From Streptomyces griseoruber (GTDB lineage Bacteria > Actinomycetota > Actinomycetes > Streptomycetales > Streptomycetaceae), in NCBI RefSeq assembly GCF_001514205.1, contig NZ_KQ948788.1, forward strand, positions 1-46,394: a DNA stretch of 46,394 nt. The letters run 5' to 3'. Within the stretch, counting starts at the first letter, position 1, and each line of letters begins with the position of its first letter. The notes beneath the pieces are model-generated. The model had not been told where the DNA came from, searched no databases, and worked only from the letters and a program-made list of their open reading frames with translations. Shown piece by piece: positions 8,867-17,043 of this stretch. The position numbers were made by a program, and so were the translations under genes.

Positions 8867-9286
8867 GGCCTCGCGACGGCGGTCGCTACTGTCGTCAACG
8901 CGGGATTCTTCGCACAGAGCGCCAGCGCCGCGGAGAACACCTGGATCAGGAACCTGGACACCAATAACTGCCTCACCGCCGTCAACTGGTCGAGTTCGCC
9001 CCGCGGGAACGGCTGCACGTTCGGCGACCGGTCACAGCTGTGGGATCGGCGTGGAGCCACCATCGTCAAGGCGTACACAAACCAGTGCCTCGACAGCAAC
9101 GCGAACGGAGACGTCTACTGGATCGAGTGCAACGGCGGCAACTACCAGAACTGGAGATACCTGTCGGGTAATCGCGTGCAGAACGCGCAAACCGGTAGGG
9201 ATCTCGCTCAACAGCCCGGCTCCGACTGGATCGTCGCCAGCACTGGGGGCACGAACAACCGTTGGGAGTTCTCCGGCGGCGAGTAG
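8831..9286 (+). CDS. secreted ricin-type lectin-like protein, probably truncated at the N-terminus
   Basis: The frame encodes a hydrophobic leader (VGLATAVATVVNAGFF) with a likely signal peptidase site after AQSASA. A mature part of about 120 residues follows with the ricin B-type beta-trefoil pattern: IRNLDTNNCLTAV, NQCLDSNANGDVYWIECNGG, NYQNWRYL and a final NRWEF. Four cysteines could pair. Such domains bind carbohydrate outside the cell. The leader has no positively charged n-region. The only in-frame starts are GTG codons at 8831 and just downstream, in DNA that still matches the antisense sigma factor. The real start was probably removed by rearrangement, so secretion is uncertain. Confidence 0.6.
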   Translation: MVSTAPLVEAPVGLATAVATVVNAGFFAQSASAAENTWIRNLDTNNCLTAVNWSSSPRGNGCTFGDRSQLWDRRGATIVKAYTNQCLDSNANGDVYWIECNGGNYQNWRYLSGNRVQNAQTGRDLAQQPGSDWIVASTGGTNNRWEFSGGE

Positions 9287-9302
9287 CCCGGGAGACCGTC
9301 GT

Positions 9303-9386
9303 GAGCGGGTGACTTTGGGTGCGGTGGGTCGTTACTGGGCACTCATCACCATGATGACCCGGCGCCTCACCCAAAGTCACCCGCTC
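9303..9386. repeat. perfect 19-bp inverted repeat, MITE-like or IS-end remnant
   Basis: GAGCGGGTGACTTTGGGTG at 9303-9321 is repeated exactly in inverse orientation at 9368-9386, with 46 bp between. It lies just after the lectin stop, so a terminator is possible. The stem-loop spacing and the perfect long arms look more like the two ends of a tiny transposable element. I see no clear target duplication next to it. Confidence 0.6.
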
Positions 9387-9527
9387 CCAACTGGACGAGG
9401 CGGCAGGCGGAACCTTCTCCCGACGGAGCCGGAAAGAGCTCACTGGCTGTCGTTCTTTCGAGCGTGATCGGTTGATTTCCGCAGGCCAGGTATGAACTCC
9501 GTGATGGTGCGGCAGGGATGATGCGTC

Positions 9528-9921
9528 GTGTCGTCGCCGTCGTGGAGGGGGCTGCTGATGCCGTCGGTGATGGGGTTGCTGGAGGCCGAGGAGCACGTTG
9601 CCCGGCAGCGGGTGGAGGCGCTGCGCGAGCAGGCCGACCGTCTGCTGGACCGAGTTGAACGAGGCCGAGGCGGACTGGCAGGAGTTGGTCATCGCCCAGC
9701 AGCGGGTGGGCCGGGTCCTGGCCGGACAGCACGATGCCGAGGTCGAGCGGCAGGCTGTGCCGGATGCCGCGGCGCCGCCGGCCGACAACGCCACGGTGAC
9801 GTCGGCCGTGGAGCCGGCCAGGGCCGGAACGATCGTCCCGCGGTGGAGCGCGGGTGCCGACCCGGGCGCGCTGGCGGCCGCGTGGGGCAACTTCACCCTT
9901 TCGTGTTGGAGTTGGAGGTGA
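9528..9921 (+). pseudogene. frameshifted coiled-coil protein gene
   Basis: The first frame reads MGLLEAEEHVARQRVEALRE and QADRLLD. The message then continues in another frame as ELNEAEADWQELVIAQQRVG, VLAGQHDAEVERQ and AVEPARAGTIVPRW. Together they form one charged coiled coil followed by a linker, so a frameshift lies near 9655. The C-terminal half is missing. It resembles the fragment at 4342-4563 and small Streptomyces coiled-coil plus winged-helix proteins often seen near transposons. That family link is from memory. Confidence 0.5.
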
Positions 9922-10042
9922 GATCCCGGATTCCGGTCCATCCACGGGACGAAGAGGTGGACACCGACAACCTGCTCAATGGCCCGCCGCAAGGAGGGCC
10001 TAACCCGTCAGCAGACACCTGTCCGAACTGGGACGCCCTGCT

Positions 10043-10936
10043 TCAGGTCCCCTTGCGCAGCTGTTCCGTGATACGCCGTCCCACCATCGACGTGTACGGC
10101 TCGTCGTCGGGCAGGACGCCGAGAGTGCGTGCGAGATCGCGGTGGTGAAGGTCGACGACGGCTTCGACGGTGTCGGCGAGCACGGCGGCGGCACGCCGCC
10201 CCCGGCGCACTCCCATGACGGCGATGACGGCCCCGATCCCGGCGGCCGGCCAGCACAGGCTCGCAAGCGCGGCATAGAGCGCACCCCACGCGGTGAGAAG
10301 GGTCGCGGCGTCGAAGCCACGGCGCGCGGCGCTCACGGTCTGGCGGGTCCCGTCGTCCACGACGAGCCACAGCCGCGGCCAGGCGCTGGCCAAGTCCAGG
10401 CCGTACTGGCGCCAGACTCGGTTCTGTACGGCGCGCATGCGATCGCCGATGCGGGTAGGCATCACGGGCCGCGCGAGCGCGATTCGGTTTCGCCGCTCGG
10501 CCAAGTCGTCCATCTCACCCGGCGGGTGCGCCGACCCCGCCGCGTCCCGGGCGCGGAGGAAATCCGTCTGGGCCCGGTCCCAAGCGTCCGCGCGCCGCTG
10601 AGCGAGGGCGTCACCCAGCCATCTCAGGGGGCGCCGCGCCCACGGCTCGGTCCAGCTCCGCTCCACGAGCCCGGCGACGGCCTGGGCCAGCAGACCGGCG
10701 GCGGCCGCGGCGAGCAGGGCGCCGAGCAGCACCAGCACCGTGGTGGCGGGCCGCCCATCCAGGTAGGCCGCCGCGCTCTCCACCCGGTCGGTCAGCGACT
10801 CGACGCCGTGCGGGGATTGATGTCCGAGGACCACGGCGGCCGACAGCGCCAGGACGTACAGTAGGCCCGGCAGGACCAGCAGGGTCACCCATCGCTCGGC
10901 GAGCCGCTTGCCGAGTTCGGCGAGGACGGTGTTCAT
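10043..10936 (-). CDS. membrane protein of the CHAT protease operon
   Basis: A 297-residue protein with about four predicted membrane segments: roughly residues 16-40 (VTLLVLPGLLYVLALSAAVV), 64-91 (TTVLVLLGALLAAAAAGLLA) and one or two between 215 and 250 (LLTAWGALYAALASLCWPAA, then a basic RRGRRAA stop). The middle is a soluble charged domain (RRNRIALARPVMPTRIGDRM). I do not recognise the family. Its ATG overlaps the stop codon of the upstream zinc-site gene, so the three genes are translationally coupled. By context it could be the membrane target or effector activated by the CHAT protease; that is inference. Confidence 0.82.
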   Translation of the reverse strand: MNTVLAELGKRLAERWVTLLVLPGLLYVLALSAAVVLGHQSPHGVESLTDRVESAAAYLDGRPATTVLVLLGALLAAAAAGLLAQAVAGLVERSWTEPWARRPLRWLGDALAQRRADAWDRAQTDFLRARDAAGSAHPPGEMDDLAERRNRIALARPVMPTRIGDRMRAVQNRVWRQYGLDLASAWPRLWLVVDDGTRQTVSAARRGFDAATLLTAWGALYAALASLCWPAAGIGAVIAVMGVRRGRRAAAVLADTVEAVVDLHHRDLARTLGVLPDDEPYTSMVGRRITEQLRKGT

Positions 10937-11301
10937 CCGCCGGGGCCGGGTGTTGGGAAGAAGAGCATGTCGCGGGCGTGGATGCCGCAGTAGGGGAGGG
11001 CGTCGTCCGGGACGGGGTGCACCTCGCGCGGGCAGGTTCCCGCCGGGCAGACGTAGACGCCGTCCGCCACATGCCCATATATCCCGGGCAGCCCCGCGTA
11101 CCCGTCCCGCGACGAGCCGGGGGCGGCATCGTCGCCGGTCGGCAGGTCCAGCAGCTCGGCCACGCGGTGGGCGACCGGCTCCCCAGAGCGGGCAAGCGCG
11201 ATCAGCCGATCGAAGTCGGGGCCCGCCCGGCGGCGCAGGGCGAGCCGCCTGAGCCCGTGCCAGTCTCGGCAGATTGCTTCCACGGTGAGCGGTTCGGTCA
11301 T
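10933..11301 (-). CDS. small putative zinc-binding protein between CHAT protease and membrane protein
   Basis: A 122-residue protein. The N-terminal half is helical (VEAICRDWHGLRRLALRRRA, then FDRLIALARSGEPVAHRVAE). The C-terminal half has C85-x4-C90-x14-C105-x2-H108 (YVCPAGTC ... YCGIHARDM), a plausible zinc site. I start it at ATG 11301, where the MTEPLTV sequence begins, five bases after the CHAT gene stop. It overlaps the downstream membrane gene by 4 bp. Small proteins of this kind are often adaptors or regulators in CHAT-type conflict operons. Its actual role is unknown. Confidence 0.8.
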   Translation of the reverse strand: MTEPLTVEAICRDWHGLRRLALRRRAGPDFDRLIALARSGEPVAHRVAELLDLPTGDDAAPGSSRDGYAGLPGIYGHVADGVYVCPAGTCPREVHPVPDDALPYCGIHARDMLFFPTPGPGG

Positions 11302-11306
11302 GGAGG

Positions 11307-14300
11307 TCACGGTCCCAGGTGGATGTGGGAGGCCCACAGCTGCGGCTGGTCGGGAGCCGCCTCGCGGATCCGGCGGACGGCCTCGTGCAGCGCGTGCGCG
11401 GTGCGGTGCGTGGACAGCCGCCCTGACGCGGCGAGTCGGTCGTAGACCTGCTCGGAGACCGTTGCCGCGATCGGGTCGCGGACCGCCCACAGCGTGCCGA
11501 TGACGTGCCGGAACCCCGCCATCTGCAACGCGCCCGCCAGGTGCACAGCCTCCTCCTGAAGCACCAGCCCAGGGCGGGCGGTGTGGCAGGCGGACAGGAA
11601 CGCGAACTCGGCCTGGTCCAGGCGGATCCGGGAGAGGTCAGTCATGCTGAGTTGCCCGTCGTGCAGCTGCAGCGCCGCAGTAGAGGGACTGCCGATGCCC
11701 TGTGCGCCGTGGCATGCGAAATGGACTGCGAAGCAGCCCTGCAGCGCCTCCAGCACTGCCGTGCGCGTGGCGTCTGGGTCGACGAATTGCCGCGCGTCCG
11801 GGAAGCGCCTGCCGATGGCCAGTACTTCTCGCCGTGCGTTGGGCAGCCCCTGCTCTGGCAGCGCGACGACGATGGGCGGGAGCGGTGCGTCGGCCCGTGG
11901 CTGCGATCGGGCGTGTTCGAGGGCGCGGATCGTGGGGGCGTACGACGATACGACACGGTCCAGCACACTATCGCCGTCGGCTCCGGCTGCATGCAGGGGC
12001 AGGAACGACAGCAGCCCCGTGGGCAGCCACCACACGCGCGGCAGCGGCTGGGCGGAGGAGCCCTGGCCGAGGGCGTCGAGTACCGGCCGCGCGACCGCCT
12101 CCCACAGCCACGCCAGGACCTCCCGCAGCAAGGTGCGCGCGCTGGTCGATGAGGGGTCGCCCAGTGCCGTGACGCTCAGGAAGTCGGCCACATTGTCGTA
12201 CAGCGCGTCCGGCGTGATTTCCGGCAGGGGCACGGCCCGTACTCCGGCCTCGGTGATGATCAGCGCGTCGCTGCGCAGCTCGCTGACGTTGAGGTAGACG
12301 AGGGGGCCAGCCGAGGCGGCGCGCCGCATCCGTGGGAGGTCCAGCGGCCGCAGGAAGTCCTGGAAGCCGTCCAGAGCGCGGATCCGCGCGATGAGCTCGT
12401 CCCATTCGGTGGCGAGGCGCTGGCGGAGGTCGGCGTCCTTGGAACGGTCGCTGGGTGCTGTCGGCGCGCCGTCGGGCAGTCCCGGTGCAGTCTCCGTCGG
12501 GAGGGCGTCCAGGGCCCGCCGCACATCCTCCAGCCGCTGCGCTAGCTCCGGGTGCGCGGCGGCGAGTTCGGTGGTGTCCGTGCGGGTCTCCAGGGTTTGG
12601 GCGAGCAGCAGGCCGCGGCCCTGTTCCAGCACGTTGACGGCGGTCTCGGGCTGCCCGGCGGACACAGCGCATGCTGCGGCAACTCGTGCGACGTCGGGGA
12701 TTTCGATCAACCGGCGTTCTTGGTCACGCCGGGGCAGACCGCGCCAGGCGAGCAGTGGCAGCAGCCGTACGGCTGCTGTAGCAGCGGTGGTTGCCGCAGC
12801 CCAGTCCCGCCGCTCGATTTCCAGCGACGCCCAGCCCAGCGCCGCGGTCAGCCGGAGGTCCGCCGGAGCGGTCGCGACCTCGGACGCGGCCCGGAACGAC
12901 GCGCTCGCCTCGTCCCGAAGCGCGGTGTCGCCGGTCCGCTGCGCATGCCGGAGCAGGGCGACGGCGAGATTCTGCCGGGTTTCGTCGGCCAGTGCGTCGT
13001 ACCGGGCCGACTCCCGTGCCAATTCGATGGCCAGGGCGGTGAGCTGGTCGTCCTCGGGGCCGAGGTTGAGGACGGTCACGAGGTTGTTGACGACGGTGAC
13101 GCGGTAGCGCTCTTCCACAGGCGTGGCCGCCACCGCCGCCTGGCCCAGGCGCACCGCCTCCGCGAAGTCGGCAGGGTCCTGGGTGCGCCGGTACTGGCCG
13201 CCCCGCAGAAGGCTGAGCAGCGACACGGTCCATGCCCATCGAGTGTCCGACTCCGCAATGCCCTGGACGGCATCCTCGGCGGCGGTGATAGCGGCGGTGA
13301 GGTCCTCCTCGGCCTCGGTCTCCTGGTACCGGGCCCGCAGGATGATAGCCAGATGCGCCTGGAAACCGCTGCGGTACATGTGGCCTTGCGGCGTGCCGTC
13401 GACCGCTTCCCGGCAGGAGCGGACTGCCTCGTCGAGATCGGCCGCGGCGCCGTTGCGGCGGTACCTCATGTACAGGGCCGTCCCGAGATTGAACAGGTGC
13501 GGGGGAAACTCGGGGTGCTCGCGCGGGCAGTCGTGCACCGCGGCACGGCTGGTCCTGATCGCCTCCTGCAGGTCGGCGATGTCACCGGTCACCTCGTACC
13601 GTGTGGTCAGCACCCAGGCCAGTGCGGACAGGCGCCGTGACCAGATCGGCGGGACTCTTGGGCAGCGTTGCACGGCTTCCTTGGCTAGGCCGAGGGTCTC
13701 GTCCAGGTCCGCCTGGTCGTTGACGCGGTGGTAGCGGGCCTTGAGGACGGCGGCCAAGGTGGACAGGAGGATCGAACGCTCGGGGTGGTCGTCGCCCGCC
13801 AGGTCCAGGGCCCCGCGGGCGAATCGCTCGGCGTCGTCGAGATCGGTCGAGTCCCCGGTGCGCTCGTGGCGTAGCAGCAAGGCGATGTCAAGCTGTGAGT
13901 AGGCCGAGATGGCCTCGGGTGACCCAGGCTCGGCCATCTCGGAGGCTTCCCGGGCATGGAGCACGGCCTCGTCGAGGTCGCGCGGATCACTGGCGATCTG
14001 GAAGCGCACGCGCAGTGCCTCTGCCAGCGCTGACAGCGAGCGTGCCCGCTGCGGGCTGGCAGTCGAGGTACCGGCCGCTCCCTCCCGGGCGACGTCGATG
14101 GCGCGATCCAGGTCCTCCCGAGTTCCGTGAGCCTCGAAGCGCCTGCGCAGCGCCGTGCTGTGCTGCTGCAGCCGGGCCGGCCGATCTGGGTGTCCGACAG
14201 GCATGTCGGCCACGAGGTTCTCGGCGGCCGTGACGGTGAGATCGTCCAGGAAACGGTCGTACTCCCCGGAGCGTGGAGGGAGTGGCGGATCTTTCGCGGG

Positions 14301-14660
14301 CAGTGCCTCCTGCGGTTGCGTGCCCTCTTCCTGCGCCCTGAGCAGCGCCTCGTGGAACTCGATGATCGACTCCATCATCTGTGCGGCCACCTCTTCGGGC
14401 GGGACTCCCAGCCGCAGCAGCGTGATCTCGGACTGCTGCAGCCCGTGCAGGAGCCGCTCCTCGGGGGTTTTTACATGGAGGCCGCGTGCCGCAAGCAGTG
14501 AGGTGATCAACCGGCTGTCGGCATCGTCCGTGTCGGCGACGAGCAGTCGGCATATCAGCAGGTGAACCTGGTCCCCCTGAACGTGGCTTGGATCCCCGGT
14601 GCGCACGTATCGGTTCCACCGTGACCGCAGCTTCCTGCGAACCCCCCTCACTGCCGCCAT
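11307..14660 (-). CDS. TPR-CHAT domain protein (caspase-like protease)
   Basis: A 1117-residue protein. After an N-terminal helical region (1-140) there is a long array of TPR-like repeats from about 150 to 650, each resembling HPERSILLSTLAAVLKARYH or DLDEAVRSCREAVDGTPQGH. The C-terminal CHAT domain carries the catalytic pair His984 (VHFACHGAQG) and Cys1025 (FLSACHTARPG), so it should be an active clan CD cysteine peptidase. TPR-CHAT proteins are bacterial caspase relatives; some cleave gasdermins or other partners after sensing invasion. Here the gene is first in a three-gene operon with a small zinc-site protein and a membrane protein. The ATG at 14660 has a GGGAG-like site upstream. Confidence 0.92.
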   Translation of the reverse strand: MAAVRGVRRKLRSRWNRYVRTGDPSHVQGDQVHLLICRLLVADTDDADSRLITSLLAARGLHVKTPEERLLHGLQQSEITLLRLGVPPEEVAAQMMESIIEFHEALLRAQEEGTQPQEALPAKDPPLPPRSGEYDRFLDDLTVTAAENLVADMPVGHPDRPARLQQHSTALRRRFEAHGTREDLDRAIDVAREGAAGTSTASPQRARSLSALAEALRVRFQIASDPRDLDEAVLHAREASEMAEPGSPEAISAYSQLDIALLLRHERTGDSTDLDDAERFARGALDLAGDDHPERSILLSTLAAVLKARYHRVNDQADLDETLGLAKEAVQRCPRVPPIWSRRLSALAWVLTTRYEVTGDIADLQEAIRTSRAAVHDCPREHPEFPPHLFNLGTALYMRYRRNGAAADLDEAVRSCREAVDGTPQGHMYRSGFQAHLAIILRARYQETEAEEDLTAAITAAEDAVQGIAESDTRWAWTVSLLSLLRGGQYRRTQDPADFAEAVRLGQAAVAATPVEERYRVTVVNNLVTVLNLGPEDDQLTALAIELARESARYDALADETRQNLAVALLRHAQRTGDTALRDEASASFRAASEVATAPADLRLTAALGWASLEIERRDWAAATTAATAAVRLLPLLAWRGLPRRDQERRLIEIPDVARVAAACAVSAGQPETAVNVLEQGRGLLLAQTLETRTDTTELAAAHPELAQRLEDVRRALDALPTETAPGLPDGAPTAPSDRSKDADLRQRLATEWDELIARIRALDGFQDFLRPLDLPRMRRAASAGPLVYLNVSELRSDALIITEAGVRAVPLPEITPDALYDNVADFLSVTALGDPSSTSARTLLREVLAWLWEAVARPVLDALGQGSSAQPLPRVWWLPTGLLSFLPLHAAGADGDSVLDRVVSSYAPTIRALEHARSQPRADAPLPPIVVALPEQGLPNARREVLAIGRRFPDARQFVDPDATRTAVLEALQGCFAVHFACHGAQGIGSPSTAALQLHDGQLSMTDLSRIRLDQAEFAFLSACHTARPGLVLQEEAVHLAGALQMAGFRHVIGTLWAVRDPIAATVSEQVYDRLAASGRLSTHRTAHALHEAVRRIREAAPDQPQLWASHIHLGP

Positions 14661-14772
14661 CGTGGCCCCTGCTCCCCCGAACCGCCTGCGCGCGGCAGCC
14701 CATCACACCGATACCGCAACTTGCCCATGAATCAATGTGTTTCACCCTGCCGAGCGAAGAAGTCCTCGTACT

Positions 14773-14790
14773 CGTACGAAACTTCGTACG
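14773..14790. promoter_or_regulatory. 18-bp palindromic operator candidate
   Basis: CGTACGAA and TTCGTACG flank a central AC, giving perfect 8-bp arms. It lies upstream of the truncated Old Yellow Enzyme gene and the marR gene, and about 110 bp before the divergent CHAT gene. Size and symmetry fit a MarR or TetR dimer site. The nearby MarR is the obvious candidate to bind it. Confidence 0.55.
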
Positions 14791-14829
14791 TCAGGGCCGG
14801 TAGGGTGTGTCAGTTAGATTTACACTCCC

Positions 14830-15618
14830 CCCGACGGCCGGATCGTGGTTCAGCTGGTGCATGCTGGACGTATCGCTCGCCCCGTCAACACCTTCCACGG
14901 CCGCCGGGCGGTTGCTCCTTCCGTGGTCCGGCTGCGGGGCGTGGTGTTCACCGTGTGCGGGCTCCAGGACATGCCGGCTCCTCGTGTTCTGTCGACGCGG
15001 GAGGTTGCAGTGACCGTGGAGGACTTCCGCCGTGGCGCGGCGGCTGCTGTCGTGGCCGGCGCCGGCGGTGTGGAGATCCACGGCGCCAGCGGCTGTCTGG
15101 TGCACCAGTTCCTTGCCGACAGCACCAACCGGCGCACCGACGGCTATGGCGGCTCGTTCGAGAGCCGTATCCGCTTTGCCGTGGAGGTCGCCGCTGCGGT
15201 GGCTGACGAGATCGGCGCCGAGCGCACCGGTCTGCGTATCTCGCCCGGCAATCCCTGCAACGACATCGCCGAGTCCGACACTGCCGAGCTGTATCCGGCG
15301 CTTCTGCGTGCGCTCGGCCCGCTCGGCCTGGCCTACCTCCACGTGATGCCCGCGGGCGAGGAGGAGCTACTGGGCACTGTGCGCGGGCTGTGGCCGACCA
15401 CGCTGGTCCTCAACCGGGGCGGCACCGGCCTGCCGGTCCGCGTCAAGGACATCGACAACGGCACGGCCGACCTCGTCTGCGTCGGTGCCCTCGCGCTCGC
15501 CAACCCCGATCTGGTCGAACGGCTCCGCGACGGCGCGCCGCTGAACACCCCCGACCCGGCGACGTTCTACGGCGGCGGTGCGGTCGGCTACACCGACTAC
15601 CCCACCCACACCGGCTGA
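14830..15618 (+). pseudogene. Old Yellow Enzyme-type NADH:flavin oxidoreductase lacking its N-terminus
   Basis: The coding match starts abruptly at PDGRIVVQLVHAGRIARP, the middle of beta-strand 3 in OYE enzymes, so about the first 95 residues are gone. The rest is intact: GGVEIHGASGCLVHQFLADS, TNRRTDGYGGSFESRIRF (FMN and substrate region), LRISPGN, the late strand TLVLNRGGTGLP, and a C-terminal FYGGGAVGYTDYP. OYE enzymes reduce electron-poor alkenes with NAD(P)H and FMN. Missing the first FMN-binding strands, it is unlikely to fold. A GTG at 14845 could start translation, but no ribosome binding site precedes it. It ends 11 bp before marR. Confidence 0.82.
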
Positions 15619-15629
15619 GGATCCGCACC

Positions 15630-16109
15630 GTGCCCGCTCCCGAACCCCGCATCCCCACGACGGCCGGCGCAGGACCGATGAGCTACGCGATCTTCCAGCT
15701 CGCCCGCGCCCACCGCGCCTACGCCGCCGCTCTGCTGCGCGGGATGGACCTGCATCCCGGACAGGAAGTGCTGCTGATGCACCTTCTCGACCGGGACGGC
15801 CAGTCCCAGTCCGAGCTGCTCGAATGCCTCGGCGTGGACCACTCCACCCTCTCCAAGGCGCTACGCCGCATGCAGGACGCCGGCCTCGTCGTCCGCGAGC
15901 CGGCCGCACATGACCGGCGCGTCATGGTGGTCCACCTCACCGCCCGGGGCCGGGCGATGCGCGAGCCCATCGCGGCCCTGTGGCAGGCCCTGGAGGAGAC
16001 CTCCGCCCGGAATCTGTCGGAGCGGCAGGCGCAGTCCCTCGTGGAGACCGCCTACGCCATCACCGAGGCGATCAACAGCCGCGCGCTGCCGGGCGAAGAG
16101 TCCGCGTGA
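15630..16109 (+). CDS. MarR-family transcriptional regulator
   Basis: A 159-residue winged-helix regulator: helix 1 AIFQLARAHRAYAAALLRGM, then LHPGQEVLLMHLLDRDGQSQ, recognition part SELLECLGVDHSTLSKALRR, wing EPAAHDRRVMVVHLTARGRA and a C-terminal dimer helix. The GTG at 15630 has GAGG nine bases upstream and lies 11 bp after the oxidoreductase stop; an internal ATG at 15678 would shorten it by 16 residues. MarR proteins repress until a small ligand binds. It probably controlled the reductase gene in front of it through the palindrome at 14773-14790, but the reductase is now broken. Confidence 0.9.
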   Translation: MPAPEPRIPTTAGAGPMSYAIFQLARAHRAYAAALLRGMDLHPGQEVLLMHLLDRDGQSQSELLECLGVDHSTLSKALRRMQDAGLVVREPAAHDRRVMVVHLTARGRAMREPIAALWQALEETSARNLSERQAQSLVETAYAITEAINSRALPGEESA

Positions 16110-16111
16110 GT

Positions 16112-16187
16112 CCCCGGTGTGCACCCCAGGCCCGCGTACGCCACGGCACACGTGAAAGGGGCACGCGGACGGGGGTGCACACCGGGG
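16112..16187. terminator. long hairpin between convergent marR and the H1-like gene
   Basis: CCCCGGTGTGCACCCC at 16112-16127 pairs perfectly with 16172-16187. Pairing continues inward with a few mismatches (CCCGCGTACGCC against GGCACGCGGACG). It begins two bases after the marR stop, and the opposite gene ends at 16420, so it may terminate from both sides. No T-tract is present. The core GGTGTGCACC is itself a palindrome, so an operator is an alternative. Confidence 0.6.
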
Positions 16188-16419
16188 CGCAGGCGGCGCG
16201 GCCACCTCCAGGTCGGCCATGCCGCCCGCCCCGTTCCGGCTGCCTTCGGACGCGGCACGTTCCGGCGGCGAGGCGCACTGCGGATCCTGCCCGCGCGGCC
16301 TGACCCGCCCGGGCGCGCTTTGGCGGACGCGGCCACGGGTCGGCGGGAGGGGTCCGGCCCATGTGACACTCAGCCGCGGCAGCAGTGCTTGGTGGGGTCG
16401 GGGTTGGGGGGTTGGGGTG

Positions 16420-17043
16420 TCAGGCGGGGTGGTGTGGTGTGTGTGCGTCGGTTGTGGGTGGGGTGGTGTCGGGGGTGGTGTAGTAGACGGAGGTGCCTTG
16501 TTTGGTGCGCTGGGCCTGGCTCTTGGCGACGAGGCCTTCCAGTGTGGTGCGTACCACGGTGGTCTTGACGGTGCGTTCGGGGTGCTGCTGTCCCAGTGCG
16601 GTGGTGATCTCGGCGGCTGAGTGGGGTCCGTCCTGGCGGGTCAGGTGTTCCCGTACGAGGTCGACCAGCTTGGGCGTGGGCGGCTGCGGGGCCGGCGCTG
16701 CGGCGGCGGTGGTTTTTTTGCTGGTTCGTTTCTTGGTCGGGGCGGGCTTTGTGTTCTTCGCCTGCCTGGCCGCAGTGGATGCTGCTGCAGCCTTCTTGCG
16801 GGGAGCGGGCACTGCCGTGGTCGGCTTGGCCGCAGGCGCTCCGGGTGCCGCCGGGACGCCGAGGGCTTGCTGGAGACTCACCAGGACGGTGTGGTCGTGC
16901 CGTACGGCGGTGAGCTGTTCCTGGAGTGCTTCGATCTCGCTGTTGAGGCGTTGCTGTTCCTTGAGGTTGCGTTCCAGGTCGCCTGTCACCTGGGCGCTGT
17001 ACTGGGAGGTCAGCTCGGTGGTGGGGGTGGTGGTTGCGGACAT
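16420..17043 (-). CDS. histone-H1-like protein with coiled coil and winged-helix domain
   Basis: A 207-residue protein in three parts. Residues 1-60 form a coiled coil (YSAQVTGDLERNLKEQQRLN, then SEIEALQEQLTAVRHDHTVL). Residues 65-120 are an Ala/Lys/Pro linker like histone H1 tails (PRKKAAAASTAARQAKNTKP, KKRTSKKTTAAAAP). Residues 125-190 look like a winged helix (KLVDLVREHLTRQDGPHSAA, EITTALGQQHPERTVKTTVV, RTTLEGLVAKSQAQR). The ATG at 17043 has a strong AGGAAGGA site. A nucleoid-associated or regulatory DNA-binding role is likely by composition. I do not know a named homologue. Confidence 0.85.
   Translation of the reverse strand: MSATTTPTTELTSQYSAQVTGDLERNLKEQQRLNSEIEALQEQLTAVRHDHTVLVSLQQALGVPAAPGAPAAKPTTAVPAPRKKAAAASTAARQAKNTKPAPTKKRTSKKTTAAAAPAPQPPTPKLVDLVREHLTRQDGPHSAAEITTALGQQHPERTVKTTVVRTTLEGLVAKSQAQRTKQGTSVYYTTPDTTPPTTDAHTPHHPA

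Noticed and set aside
10142..10864. 240-codon plus-strand frame opposite the membrane protein
   Set aside because: The minus-strand frame has coherent membrane helices and operon coupling; this one is a shadow.
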